DNA from: Longimicrobiales bacterium
Lineage (GTDB): Bacteria; Gemmatimonadota; Gemmatimonadetes; Longimicrobiales; RSA9
Assembly (NCBI GenBank): GCA_035461765.1
Contig: DATHUY010000107.1
Span: 1-64,000, forward strand
Direction of reading: 5' to 3'
DNA: 64,000 nt
Positions within the stretch are counted from its first letter, which is position 1. Each line of letters starts with the position of its first letter. The notes under the pieces were generated by a model. It did not search any database. It was not told the origin of the DNA and saw nothing but the letters and a program-made list of their open reading frames with translations. Of this stretch, positions 16,237 through 25,429 are shown in pieces. A program made the translations under genes and the position numbers.

Positions 16237-16890
16237 GTGTCAACGCAGATTGAGGACCTCGTCATCTGGGGACATGGCGGCTTCGGGAGGGAGGTAGCGT
16301 GGCTGGCGGAGACCATCACGTCACCCAGGTCGGTCGTCACCTGCTTCATCAATGATGATGAGGCTGCCCACGGCGCCCTCGTCAACGAGATCCCTGTTAC
16401 CAGCCTGGATGCGGCTGCCAGCCTGAGCTCCAGCCGAGCGATGGTGGTCGCCGTCGGATCTCCGGCTGTCCGGGAGCGACTGGTAATGAGGGCCGCAGAC
16501 GCCGGGTGGCATTTCCCCGCACTTCTTCACCCGCGCATCGAAACGTCCCGGTGGGTCAGCATCGGCGACGGGGTGATCATCTGTGCGGGATGCATCCTCA
16601 CCACCAACATTCGCCTCGGCGATCACGTCCACATCAATCTGGACTGCACCATTGGGCATGACGTCGTCCTGGAGGACTACGTGACCCTGGCACCAGGCGT
16701 GCACGTATCCGGCAGGGTTCATATACAACGGCGTGCGTACGTCGGCACCGGCGCCACGATCATCAATGGGTCCGCAGAGCAGCCCCTCGTGATCGGTGCG
16801 GACGCCGTCGTGGGTGCGGGGGCGTGTGTGACACGTTCGGTTCCCGAAGGAGCCACCGTGGTAGGGGTTCCAGCGCGCTCGCGCCAGTAA
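16237..16890 (+). CDS. NeuD/PglD-like sugar acyltransferase (left-handed beta-helix)
   Basis: About 217 residues from a GTG with GGGAG five bases upstream; upstream codons in the same frame overlap the MBL gene and add no conserved sequence. The N-terminal Rossmann-like part begins DLVIWGHGGFGREVAWL. The C-terminal half shows hexapeptide repeats (IGDGVIICAGCIL, LGDHVHINLDCTIGHD, IGADAVVGAGACV) and ends GVPAR, typical of NeuD, PglD and related O/N-acetyltransferases. His in TIGHD is the expected catalytic base. It probably acetylates an amino or hydroxyl group on a sugar nucleotide or nonulosonate made by this locus. Confidence 0.88.
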   Translation: MSTQIEDLVIWGHGGFGREVAWLAETITSPRSVVTCFINDDEAAHGALVNEIPVTSLDAAASLSSSRAMVVAVGSPAVRERLVMRAADAGWHFPALLHPRIETSRWVSIGDGVIICAGCILTTNIRLGDHVHINLDCTIGHDVVLEDYVTLAPGVHVSGRVHIQRRAYVGTGATIINGSAEQPLVIGADAVVGAGACVTRSVPEGATVVGVPARSRQ

Positions 16891-17110
16891 GAGCTCCCGA
16901 GGTTGTCCTCGGACGGCAGGACTTGCTCCTCGAAACGAATGAGCTCGTCCAGGCAGAGCCAGGACCCGTGCGGGGGTGGATTGAGTAACGCAATACGCCT
17001 ACAATACAACGTCGTCACAGACAGGTACGGGTGAGCGGACTGGCAGCTCCTCGCGCAAGCCCTGACTGGCCGTGGCCATGACATTCCAGGCGGACCGATG
17101 AGAACGGGAC

Positions 17111-18250
17111 ATGGCAGTACAGAATAGAGTCATGGTGAGCGTGCCTCTGCTGGACCTGAAGGCGCAGTATGGCTCCATCAGAGCCGACATCGACGCGGCT
17201 GTGGCACGGGTAGTCGAGTCGCAGTACTTCATCCTGGGACCCGAGGTCACCGCCTTCGAGCAGGAGGTTGCTGCCCATTGCGACGTGCAGCACGCCGTGG
17301 GCATGTCATCCGGAACGGATGCTCTGCTTGCTGCATTGATGGCTCTGAACGTAGGACCTGGCGACGAGGTCGTGGTACCGAGCTACACCTTCTTCGCGAC
17401 TGCCGGCGTGATCGCGCGGCTCGGGGCCAAGCCGGTTTTCATCGACATCGATCCTGTCACGTTCAACATCGATCCGGATGCGGCTGAGGCCGCGCTGAAC
17501 AGCCGAACGAAGGCCATCATTCCCGTTCACCTGTACGGCCGCATGGCCGATATGCATGCCATTATGGCGGCTGCGCATCGCCGCGATGTCGCCGTCATCG
17601 AGGACGCGGCGCAAGCGATCGGTGCGACCGACGAATACGGCCGGCAGGCGGGCTCGGTCGGCGATATGGGGTGCTATTCGTTCTTCCCGAGCAAGAACCT
17701 GGGCGGTTTTGGTGATGGCGGCATGACCGTCAGCAACAGCGATGAGTACGCTCATGTGCTGCGCATGCTGCGTATGCACGGCATGGAGCCGAAATACTTC
17801 CACTCGATCGTCGGGGGCAACTTCCGGCTGGACGCGCTTCAGGCCGCTGTGCTGCGCGTCAAGCTCCGGCATCTCGACGGCTGGACGAGTGCCCGCCGTC
17901 AGAACGCCGCCCGGTATCGCGACCTCTTCGCAGAATTCGGGCTCGATGGTCGCGTTACGGTGCCGCAGGACGAACCCGGGCATATCTACAACCAGTTCGT
18001 GATTCGTGCTCCGGATCGTGATGCCCTTCAGGCGCATCTGAGGGCGTACGATATCGGCACGGAGATCTACTATCCGGTCCCTCTTCATCTGCAGCAGTGC
18101 TTCGCGGAACTGGGCTATTGCGAAGGCGATCTACCGCATTCCGAAGCGGCTGCACGCGAGACGCTCGCGCTGCCGGTCTATCCAGAGCTCGAGGACGAAC
18201 AGCTGACGCACGTCGTCAGGAGCATCAGCGAATTCTACGGGGGCCGATGA
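17111..18250 (+). CDS. DegT/DnrJ/EryC1/StrS sugar aminotransferase
   Basis: The 379-residue protein is a PLP-dependent aminotransferase acting on keto-sugar nucleotides. It shows VPLLDLKAQY, the SGTDALLAAL cofactor segment, VVPSYTFFATAG, and the IEDAAQAIGA aspartate. The Schiff-base lysine is K195 in FFPSKNLGGFGDGG. WbpE, DesI and similar enzymes share this layout. With WbpA-like, WecB-like and NeuD-like neighbours it could act in a 3-amino-uronate pathway, or aminate the rmlB product. Its stop overlaps the next ATG by four bases. The preceding 220 bases hold no gene. Confidence 0.92.
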   Translation: MAVQNRVMVSVPLLDLKAQYGSIRADIDAAVARVVESQYFILGPEVTAFEQEVAAHCDVQHAVGMSSGTDALLAALMALNVGPGDEVVVPSYTFFATAGVIARLGAKPVFIDIDPVTFNIDPDAAEAALNSRTKAIIPVHLYGRMADMHAIMAAAHRRDVAVIEDAAQAIGATDEYGRQAGSVGDMGCYSFFPSKNLGGFGDGGMTVSNSDEYAHVLRMLRMHGMEPKYFHSIVGGNFRLDALQAAVLRVKLRHLDGWTSARRQNAARYRDLFAEFGLDGRVTVPQDEPGHIYNQFVIRAPDRDALQAHLRAYDIGTEIYYPVPLHLQQCFAELGYCEGDLPHSEAAARETLALPVYPELEDEQLTHVVRSISEFYGGR

Positions 18251-19368
18251 AGGTCATGGTCGTTGCGGGCGCGCGCCCGAACTTCATGAAGATCGCTCCG
18301 GTCGTAGCTGAGCTCGAGAAGCAGAGACATGAGACGGTGCTGGTCCATACCGGGCAGCACTACGACACGAGTATGTCCCAGGCATTCTTCGACGATCTGG
18401 GCATCCGCGCTCCCGACCACTTCCTGGGCGTGGGCGGCGGCAGTCATGCAGTTCAAACCGCGCGCATCATGGAGCGCTTCGAGCCGGTGCTCATAGAGGC
18501 CCGGCCGGACTGGGTAGTCGTCCCGGGCGACGTGAACTCTACGCTGGGCGCTGCGCTCGTCACGGTGAAGCTCAAGCCGGAGCTTGGCACCCGTCTCGCT
18601 CATCTGGAAGCCGGCCTCCGCAGCCACGACTGGCGCATGCCGGAGGAGATCAACCGCGTTCTGACGGACCGGTGCTCCGATCTTCTGCTTACGCCCAGCC
18701 GGGATGCGCATGCGAACCTCGCCGCCGAAGGCATCGAGGAGAGCCGCGTCCGGTTCGTCGGCAACGTCATGATCGATACGCTTCTGCTGCGGGTCGAGGC
18801 CGCACGTGAGCGGAATCACGCGGCAGCGCTTGGGCTGGAGCGGGACGGATATGTCGCGGCGACGCTGCATCGTCCGTCGAACGTGGATGAACCGGATGCG
18901 CTTCGCACGTGCCTGCAGGCACTGGCGCAGATTGCAGAGTGCATGCCCGTAGTGCTGCCGATGCATCCGCGGACGCGGCAGCGGGCCGAGGCGTTCGGCC
19001 TGGGCGACCTGCTCGCACCGCTCACTGCCACCGGGCCGCTCGGATACCTGGAGATGCTCTCCGTAACTGACGGTGCGCGTGTTGTCCTCACAGACTCCGG
19101 CGGGCTGCAGGAGGAGACGACGGTGCTCGGCGTACCATGCGTCACACTGCGTGAGCAGACGGAGCGCCCGATAACGATCGAGCAGGGAACCAACCGTCTC
19201 GCCCCGTGGCCGCTCACCGTAGACGGTCTGATCCGGGCCTTCGAGGAGGCGCTCGCGCGGCCGCGCCGGCCCGTTGGCGATAACTGCCCCGAAGGCTGGG
19301 ACGGAAAGGCCGCCGAGCGCCTGGTGGATGCGCTCGAATCCTTCCGATCCGCACCGGCGACGGTCTGA
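18247..19368 (+). CDS. wecB: UDP-N-acetylglucosamine 2-epimerase, non-hydrolysing (WecB/WbpI family)
   Basis: The 373-residue enzyme has the family start VMVVAGARPNFMKIAPV, TGQHYDTSMS, and GDVNSTLGAAL. The HLEAGLRSHD and MPEEINR blocks and the late TDSGGLQEE(T) and VTLREQTERP motifs are also present. It epimerises C2 of UDP-GlcNAc or a modified relative, giving ManNAc-type precursors; with a uronate-making dehydrogenase and an aminotransferase it could serve a WbpI-like role. Start chosen at the ATG overlapping the aminotransferase stop; codons further upstream lie inside that gene. Confidence 0.93.
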   Translation: MKVMVVAGARPNFMKIAPVVAELEKQRHETVLVHTGQHYDTSMSQAFFDDLGIRAPDHFLGVGGGSHAVQTARIMERFEPVLIEARPDWVVVPGDVNSTLGAALVTVKLKPELGTRLAHLEAGLRSHDWRMPEEINRVLTDRCSDLLLTPSRDAHANLAAEGIEESRVRFVGNVMIDTLLLRVEAARERNHAAALGLERDGYVAATLHRPSNVDEPDALRTCLQALAQIAECMPVVLPMHPRTRQRAEAFGLGDLLAPLTATGPLGYLEMLSVTDGARVVLTDSGGLQEETTVLGVPCVTLREQTERPITIEQGTNRLAPWPLTVDGLIRAFEEALARPRRPVGDNCPEGWDGKAAERLVDALESFRSAPATV

Positions 19369-19413
19369 GCCGATGCGTTCGACGCCACCTCCGGTCTCGG
19401 AATAGCCACAGCG

Positions 19414-20472
19414 ATGGAAGCTCCTATCTTCGTCACTGGCGGCGCGGGGTTCATCGGCTCCGCGCTCGTGAGACGCCTGGTCCGGGACGACCGTCCGGTA
19501 GTGGTCCTCGACAAACTGACGTATGCCGGGAACCTCGATTCCCTCGCCGAGGTCAGCGAGCGGCCCGGCTTCACATTCGAGCAGGTGGACATCTGTGACA
19601 GCCGGACCGTGGCGGCATTGTTCGAGATGCACCGCCCACGTGCCCTCATCCACCTCGCCGCCGAATCGCACGTGGATCGTTCCATTGACGGGCCCGCAGC
19701 ATTCGTCCAGACCAACATCGTCGGCACCTTCACGATGCTCCAGGCGGCGCGCGCCTATCTCGCGACCGCGCCCGATGAGGTGCAGGACGCCTTCCGCTTC
19801 CTGCACGTGTCGACCGACGAGGTCTTTGGAACGCTGGGCGCAAATGGCCGGTTCGACGCGGATACGCCGTACGACCCGAGGTCGCCGTACTCGGCGAGCA
19901 AGGCCGCCTCCGACCACCTTGCCCGTGCCTGGTCCCACACCTACGGTCTGCCGGTGCTGGTCACGAATTGCTCGAACAACTACGGACCGTATCAGTTCCC
20001 GGAGAAGCTGGTCCCGCTCATGATTCTGAACGCGCTCGAAGGAAAGCCGCTGCCAGTCTATGGTCAGGGCGAAAACGTGCGTGACTGGCTCTACGTGGAC
20101 GATCATGTCGATGCGCTCCTCGCCGTGCTCGAACGCGGCCGCAGTGGAGAGACATATCTGGTTGGCGGCCACGGCGAGCGTCGCAACATCGATGTGGTGC
20201 GCGACATCTGCGCTCTGGTCGACGAGCTGGCGCCGCCGCTCGCTCGCCCGCGATCGGAGTTGATCGAGTTCGTCATGGATCGACCCGGCCATGACCACCG
20301 TTATGCGATTGACCCATCGCGGATCGAGGGCGAGCTCGGCTGGCGTCCGCGCCACACCTTCGACGAGGGGCTGCGCAAGACCGTGACCTGGTATCTCGAG
20401 AACCCCGAGTGGGGTGAGCGCGTTCAGTCCGGCGCTTACCGACGCGAGCGGCTCGGCCTGGCGGACGCATGA
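19414..20472 (+). CDS. rmlB: dTDP-glucose 4,6-dehydratase
   Basis: The 352-residue protein has [23 protein letters not shown], and [11 protein letters not shown]. The catalytic STDEVFG and [11 protein letters not shown] follow, and the sugar-binding [15 protein letters not shown] is diagnostic of RmlB. It converts dTDP-glucose to dTDP-4-keto-6-deoxyglucose. The stop overlaps the rmlA start by four bases. Length and motifs are complete. Confidence 0.97.
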   Translation: MEAPIFVTGGAGFIGSALVRRLVRDDRPVVVLDKLTYAGNLDSLAEVSERPGFTFEQVDICDSRTVAALFEMHRPRALIHLAAESHVDRSIDGPAAFVQTNIVGTFTMLQAARAYLATAPDEVQDAFRFLHVSTDEVFGTLGANGRFDADTPYDPRSPYSASKAASDHLARAWSHTYGLPVLVTNCSNNYGPYQFPEKLVPLMILNALEGKPLPVYGQGENVRDWLYVDDHVDALLAVLERGRSGETYLVGGHGERRNIDVVRDICALVDELAPPLARPRSELIEFVMDRPGHDHRYAIDPSRIEGELGWRPRHTFDEGLRKTVTWYLENPEWGERVQSGAYRRERLGLADA

Positions 20473-21356
20473 AGGGGATAATCCTCGCCGGTGGCGCGGG
20501 CACGCGGCTCTATCCGATCACGCGCGTTGTCAGCAAGCAGCTCCTGCCGGTGTTCGACAAGCCCATGATCTACTATCCCCTGTCGACTCTCATGCTCGCG
20601 GGCATCCGCGACATCCTGATCATCTCGACGCCGCGCGATCTGCCGCGGTTCGAGGAGCTGCTGGGAGACGGCGCTGCTCTGGGTATCCGGCTGTCGTACG
20701 CGGAGCAGCCGCGGCCCGAAGGCCTCGCCCAGTCGTTCATCATCGGTGCGGACTTCATCGGCAGCGAGAGCGTTGCTCTCGTGCTCGGCGACAACATCTT
20801 CTACGGTCACGGCCTCTCCGAACTGGTGCAGAGAGCGGCGCGGCGGACCAGCGGCGCAACCGTTTTCGGCTATTACGTGAAGGACCCGGAGCGGTACGGC
20901 GTGGTGGAGTTCGACGACGAGCGGCGCGTCCTGGGCATCGAGGAGAAACCGGCGCGTCCAAAGTCCCATTACGCCGTTACCGGCTTGTACTTCTATGACA
21001 ACGACGTCGTGGCGATCTCCCGGGACCTGGAACCCTCTGCCCGCGGCGAGCTGGAGATCACGGACGTAAACCGCTCCTATCTTCAGCGCGGCGACCTGCA
21101 TCTGGAGCTGATGGGGCGTGGTATGGCCTGGCTCGATACGGGGACCCACGAGTCTCTTCAGGAGGCCGCGTCGTTCGTAGAGACCATCGAGAAGAGGCAG
21201 GGGTTGAAGGTGGCGTGTCCGGAGGAGGTGGCTTACAGAATGGGGTTCATTGATGGTCAGCATCTCCGCGCGCTCGCCGGGCAGATGAAGGGCAGTCGGT
21301 ACAGTGATTACCTGATGATGGTGCTTGAACACTCGGTCGTGCGGCCTGACTCATGA
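20469..21356 (+). CDS. rmlA: Glucose-1-phosphate thymidylyltransferase
   Basis: The 295-residue enzyme has the nucleotidyltransferase motif [14 protein letters not shown], then [18 protein letters not shown] and [11 protein letters not shown]. VEEKPxRPKSHYA follows, seen here as [13 protein letters not shown]. It makes dTDP-glucose, feeding RmlB. Its stop overlaps the neuB-like start by four bases, so the dTDP-sugar genes and the nonulosonate-like cassette are translationally linked. Confidence 0.97.
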   Translation: MKGIILAGGAGTRLYPITRVVSKQLLPVFDKPMIYYPLSTLMLAGIRDILIISTPRDLPRFEELLGDGAALGIRLSYAEQPRPEGLAQSFIIGADFIGSESVALVLGDNIFYGHGLSELVQRAARRTSGATVFGYYVKDPERYGVVEFDDERRVLGIEEKPARPKSHYAVTGLYFYDNDVVAISRDLEPSARGELEITDVNRSYLQRGDLHLELMGRGMAWLDTGTHESLQEAASFVETIEKRQGLKVACPEEVAYRMGFIDGQHLRALAGQMKGSRYSDYLMMVLEHSVVRPDS

Positions 21357-22408
21357 CGACCTTCCGGATACTCGATCGCGATGTAGGTCCGGGCGCACCG
21401 TGTCTGATCATCGCCGAGGTCGCGCAGGCGCACGATGGCAGCCTGGGCATGGCGCACGCATTTATTGATGCCTCCGCCGACGCGGGCGCCGATGCCGTGA
21501 AGTTCCAGACGCACATTGCCGCAGCCGAGAGTACTCCCTCCGAGCCCTGGCGGGTGAAGTTCAGCCGCCAGGACGAGACGCGCTTCGATTACTGGAGACG
21601 CATGGAGTTCTCGCTCGAGCAGTGGCTTGGTCTGCGTGAGCACGCGGACGAGCGGGGCGTGCTGTTCCTGAGCTCACCGTTCTCATCAGAGGCCGTCGAG
21701 CTGCTCATGCAGGTTGGCGTGCCTGCGTGGAAAGTGGCGTCCGGTGAAGTCGCCAACGAGTCGCTGCTGGCTGACATGATGGCGACTGACCTGCCATTCC
21801 TCATCTCGTCTGGCATGAGCAGCTATGCGGAGCTCGACCGCGCAGTGACTCGGGTGCGCAGCGCCGGCAACCGGTTGGCAGTGCTGCAGTGCACGACTGC
21901 CTATCCGTGTCCACCAGAACGCGTGGGTCTGAACGTTATCGAGGAGCTGCGCCGCCGATACGACTGCCCGGTCGGCCTATCGGACCACTCTGGAACCGTG
22001 TTCCCGTCACTCGCGGCCGTCACACTCGGCGCAAACGTACTTGAGGTGCACGTGACCATGAGCCGCGAGATGTTTGGCCCCGACGTGTCCGCGTCCGTAA
22101 CGACGGCGGAGCTGCGGGAGCTCACGACCGGCGTCCGTTTCATCGAGCGCATGCTCGCCAGTCCTGTCGAAAAGGATGCCGCGGCCGCGGATGCAGCGCC
22201 ACTGCGCGCCATTTTCACGCGCAGCGTCGTCACTCGCACGGACCTCGGTGCGGGAACGGTGCTCGGTCCGGAACACCTCGCGCTCCGCAAGCCGGGTTCG
22301 GGCATTCCCGCCTCACGGCTCGCTGAGCTCACTGGCCGCCGTCTGCGCCGCGATGTCGCAGAAAATACACTCCTCTCGGAGGACGACCTGGAGCCGGACC
22401 AGGCATGA
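21353..22408 (+). CDS. neuB: NeuB-family nonulosonate (sialic/legionaminic-type) synthase
   Basis: The 351-residue protein shows the NeuB TIM barrel with [13 protein letters not shown] (usual form IAEIGxNHxG), ADAVKFQTH, and the K-x-x-S-G-E block. SSGMSS, CTTAYP and VGLSDHSG follow. A C-terminal SAF (antifreeze-like) domain runs from about 285 to 345 ([20 protein letters not shown]). It condenses PEP with a ManNAc-type aldose. The [18 protein letters not shown] segment differs from the commoner EKH-(FT)-x-D-x-x-x-x-GPDH, so the acceptor may differ. It is coupled to rmlA and the next methyltransferase by 4-base overlaps. Confidence 0.9.
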   Translation: MTTFRILDRDVGPGAPCLIIAEVAQAHDGSLGMAHAFIDASADAGADAVKFQTHIAAAESTPSEPWRVKFSRQDETRFDYWRRMEFSLEQWLGLREHADERGVLFLSSPFSSEAVELLMQVGVPAWKVASGEVANESLLADMMATDLPFLISSGMSSYAELDRAVTRVRSAGNRLAVLQCTTAYPCPPERVGLNVIEELRRRYDCPVGLSDHSGTVFPSLAAVTLGANVLEVHVTMSREMFGPDVSASVTTAELRELTTGVRFIERMLASPVEKDAAAADAAPLRAIFTRSVVTRTDLGAGTVLGPEHLALRKPGSGIPASRLAELTGRRLRRDVAENTLLSEDDLEPDQA

Positions 22409-23304
22409 GCCGTGCAAGATCGGTCGCCATCCTGTGCGACATCTGTGGCGGCCGGTCCGGCGCCGAAGTTTACAATGGCCCGATCCGGACGGGACGGTTT
22501 GGCAGTTACACCGAAGAGGCGCATCGCGTCCTGAAGTGCACGTCATGCAGTTCAGCCTTTCTTGAGTCCGCTCCGGCAGTGAACTACGAGTCTGTCGAGT
22601 ATCGGAGGCTGGTGGATGGAGGCAGCTCGGTCGCAGCGTTCCGGGAGCTGCATGACGGCGAGCAGGTCGCCAAGCTGAAGTTGCTCGACATTGCCGCCCT
22701 GCGCGGCGCGGTCGTCGCCGACATCGGCAGCGGTGCGGGCGCGCTGCTGGATCTCTTGCGCGGTGTCGCGTCGCGCACGATCGCCATCGAGCCCGCACAG
22801 CACTACCACGAAGCGTTGCGCGCCGGTGGTCACGATGTTTTCCACTACTGCACCGACGTGCCGGACGAACTGCGTGGCCAGGTCGACCTCGCATGCTGCT
22901 TCAGCGTCATCGAACATGTCGAGCACCCCGTCGCCTTCCTGAGGGATGCCAGGAGGATGCTGAAACCGGGCGGGGAGCTCGTGCTCACGACACCGAACGC
23001 GAACGACTGGCTGCTTGAGGTGCAGCCGGAAGCCTACGGCAGGTTCTTCTATCGCGTCGTCCACCGCTGGTACCTGGATGCTGCCGCGGTGCGATCGGTC
23101 GCGGGCTCGGCCGGCTTCGACGTCGTGGACATTGGATTCCTGCACCGATATGATCTCGCGAATATGATCGTGTGGCTGAGGGACGGCCGGCCCAGCGGAC
23201 TGGGGGCGATCCCCGTCGGACGAGCGGCGGATGCCGCCTTCTGCAGCTGGCTCGAGGAGGCGGGCCGGTCCGACTACCTCGTCGCACGCATGAAGACGAA
23301 ATGA
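22405..23304 (+). CDS. Class I SAM-dependent methyltransferase with N-terminal zinc-binding motif
   Basis: The 299-residue protein begins with paired CxxC motifs (CDIC near residue 12, CTSC near 47), a zinc-knuckle start seen in several sugar methyltransferases. The Rossmann core has VVADIGSGAGALLDLL (motif I), an IEHVEHPVAFL post-motif and GGELVLTTPN. It probably methylates a sugar or nonulosonate precursor made by the cassette. The acceptor atom cannot be told from sequence. It overlaps neuB by four bases. Confidence 0.82.
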   Translation: MSRARSVAILCDICGGRSGAEVYNGPIRTGRFGSYTEEAHRVLKCTSCSSAFLESAPAVNYESVEYRRLVDGGSSVAAFRELHDGEQVAKLKLLDIAALRGAVVADIGSGAGALLDLLRGVASRTIAIEPAQHYHEALRAGGHDVFHYCTDVPDELRGQVDLACCFSVIEHVEHPVAFLRDARRMLKPGGELVLTTPNANDWLLEVQPEAYGRFFYRVVHRWYLDAAAVRSVAGSAGFDVVDIGFLHRYDLANMIVWLRDGRPSGLGAIPVGRAADAAFCSWLEEAGRSDYLVARMKTK

Positions 23305-23321
23305 CTGGAGTGAATCGATAA

Positions 23322-24479
23322 ATGAAGCGTAAAGTCTGTGTAGTCGTGACTGCGCGCCCCAGCTACGCCCGTGTAAAGACCGCGCTGCGCGCGATCAACG
23401 AACATCCTGACCTCGAGCTCCAGCTCGTGGTCGCCGCTTCCGCTCTCCTGGAGCGGTATGGCACTGCTGCGGACATCATTGCGCGGGACGGCTTTGAGAT
23501 CGCTGCGAGAGTCTACATGGTCCTGGAGGGCGAGAACCTGACGAGTATGGCGAAGACCACGGGTCTCGGCCTGCTCGAGCTGGCGACAGTACTCGATAAC
23601 CTGCGCCCTGATGTGGTGGTCAGCGTGGCAGATCGATACGAGACGCTGGCCACAGCAGTGGCCGCCTCGTACATGAATATCCCTGTCGCGCACCTCCAGG
23701 GCGGGGAAGTGACAGGCTCGATTGATGAAAAAGTAAGGCATGCAGTGACGAAGCTGGCGGATCTGCACCTCGTCTCGACGGCGAAGGCAGCGGAGCGCGT
23801 CATTCGGATGGGCGAGCGCCCGGAAACCGTGTTCGTAACCGGCTGTCCTTCGGTCGACCTGGCTGCCGAAATCCTGCACCAGCCCGCGCTCGATTTTGAT
23901 CCGTTCGAGAAGTACGGCGGTGTCGGCGCGCCGGTCGACCTCTCATCGAACGGCTTTCTCGTAGTCATGCAGCATCCGGTGACCACGGAGTATGCCGCCG
24001 CGCGCAGTCACGTCCTGGAGACGCTGCACGCCGTACGTGATATTGGTCTGCCGACACTGTGGTTCTGGCCGAACGTCGACGCCGGATCGGATGGCACGTC
24101 GGGCGCCATCCGCTCATTCCGCGAGATCGAGCGCCCGGACAACATTCACTTCTTCAAGAACATGACGCCGACGGACTTCCTGCGGCTCGTCTACAACAGC
24201 CACTGCATTGTCGGCAACTCGAGCGTCGGTATCCGTGAATGCTCCTACCTCGGCGTGCCGACGGTCAACATCGGTACGCGCCAGTTCGGCCGGGAGCGTG
24301 CTTCGAACGTCCAGGATGTCGATTACGACCGCACACAGATCGCGTGCGCCGTCGAAGCGCACATTGCGCGCGGGCGGTTCGAGTCCGATTCGCTGTACGG
24401 CGATGGCACCGCCGGAGTCAAGGTCGCCGACAGTCTCGCCAGTCGACCGCTCACAATCGAAAAGCACCTGACGTACTGA
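23322..24479 (+). CDS. neuC: NeuC-like hydrolysing UDP-sugar 2-epimerase
   Basis: The 385-residue protein has the NeuC/LegG-type start VCVVVTARPSYARVKTAL (related to GTRPE/ARPSY), the VSVADRYETLATAVAA segment, and the diagnostic HLQGGEVTGSIDEKVRHAVTKLADLH. The C-terminal GNSSVGIRECSYLGVPTVNIGTRQ resembles hydrolysing epimerases rather than WecB. It would release a 2-epimerised free sugar (ManNAc or a diamino analogue) for the NeuB-like synthase. A WecB-type paralogue lies 5 kb upstream. The stop overlaps the following ATG. Confidence 0.9.
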   Translation: MKRKVCVVVTARPSYARVKTALRAINEHPDLELQLVVAASALLERYGTAADIIARDGFEIAARVYMVLEGENLTSMAKTTGLGLLELATVLDNLRPDVVVSVADRYETLATAVAASYMNIPVAHLQGGEVTGSIDEKVRHAVTKLADLHLVSTAKAAERVIRMGERPETVFVTGCPSVDLAAEILHQPALDFDPFEKYGGVGAPVDLSSNGFLVVMQHPVTTEYAAARSHVLETLHAVRDIGLPTLWFWPNVDAGSDGTSGAIRSFREIERPDNIHFFKNMTPTDFLRLVYNSHCIVGNSSVGIRECSYLGVPTVNIGTRQFGRERASNVQDVDYDRTQIACAVEAHIARGRFESDSLYGDGTAGVKVADSLASRPLTIEKHLTY

Positions 24480-25429
24480 TGGCCATCTCACCACAGGTAT
24501 TGTTTCTCGGCCCTGGCGACGCGGTCGACACGGTACGGGCGGCCCTGCCGGGATACGACGTCGTGTGGGCGGTCGACGATGCGGCCGTCGACGCGGCGCT
24601 GAAGACGTGCGATGCCGTGCTCGACGCATACATGCGCATTCGCTTCGATGCAGCCCGTGTCGCGCGTGCGGCCCGGCTGAAACTGATCGTCACTGCTACG
24701 ACTGGTGCTGATCACATCGATGCGGCGGCGCTCGAAGCGCGCGGCATCCCGCTGCTCACGCTGCGCGGCGAGCGCGACTTCCTGCGCAACATTACGCCCG
24801 CCGCCGAGCATTCCTGGCTCCTGCTGATGGCTTGCGCACGCGGGCTGCGCGGCGCTGTGGCGGAGGTGCTGGAAGGCGGCTGGGATCGCAACCACCACCC
24901 CGGCATGATGCTGCGCGGCCGGACGCTCGGCCTGGTCGGCTGCGGGCGAATTGGCGGGTGGATGGCCCGCTACGCCACTGCGTTCGGGATGGACTGCCTG
25001 GGGTACGACCCGTTCGTGAAGGATGAGCCCGAGGGCATTCGCCTCGTGGACCTGAACACGGTTCTCACAGAATCGGACTTTCTCAGTATCCATGTGCCGC
25101 TCACCGAGGATACCCGTCACCTGATCGGTCCCGCGGAGCTTGCACGGATGCGGCCGGGCGCCGTCCTGATCAACACGTCGCGCGGAGATGTGGTGGATGA
25201 GGCTGCACTGCTCGCTGCACTGAAGCAGGGCCGTCTCCGCGCTGCCGGTCTGGATGTCCTCACCGCCGAGCCTGACATCGCGCACGATCCGCTGGTGCAG
25301 TACGCGGGAGAGAACACGCACGTGGTCATAACTCCGCACATCGGAGGATTCAGTCCGGATGCACTCGAGACTGTCCTGCGGTTCTCGTGCGAGCGTATCC
25401 GCAGTCATTTCGCGGATGGCACGGCATGA
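24479..25429 (+). CDS. D-isomer-specific 2-hydroxyacid dehydrogenase
   Basis: The 316-residue enzyme has the NAD-binding motif LGLVGCGRIGGWMARYATAFGMDCLGYDP. Catalytic elements are NTSRGDVVDEAALL (Arg), AGLDVLTAEPD (Glu) and ITPHIGGF (His). The family reduces 2-keto acids to D-2-hydroxyacids or the reverse. The ATG overlaps the neuC-like stop (TGATG) and the gene ends in an ATGA overlap with the TPP enzyme. Such a dehydrogenase is not part of standard sialic, legionaminic or pseudaminic acid synthesis. Its substrate is unknown. Confidence 0.88.
   Translation: MAISPQVLFLGPGDAVDTVRAALPGYDVVWAVDDAAVDAALKTCDAVLDAYMRIRFDAARVARAARLKLIVTATTGADHIDAAALEARGIPLLTLRGERDFLRNITPAAEHSWLLLMACARGLRGAVAEVLEGGWDRNHHPGMMLRGRTLGLVGCGRIGGWMARYATAFGMDCLGYDPFVKDEPEGIRLVDLNTVLTESDFLSIHVPLTEDTRHLIGPAELARMRPGAVLINTSRGDVVDEAALLAALKQGRLRAAGLDVLTAEPDIAHDPLVQYAGENTHVVITPHIGGFSPDALETVLRFSCERIRSHFADGTA

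Noticed and set aside
16981-17005. TTGAGT and TACAAT before the aminotransferase gene
   Set aside because: Spacing is only 13 bases and there is no extended -10, so it is not a convincing promoter.
18235-20355. 706-codon open frame on the - strand
   Set aside because: It runs antisense to wecB and rmlB, which have complete family motifs. Long shadow frames are expected at this GC content.
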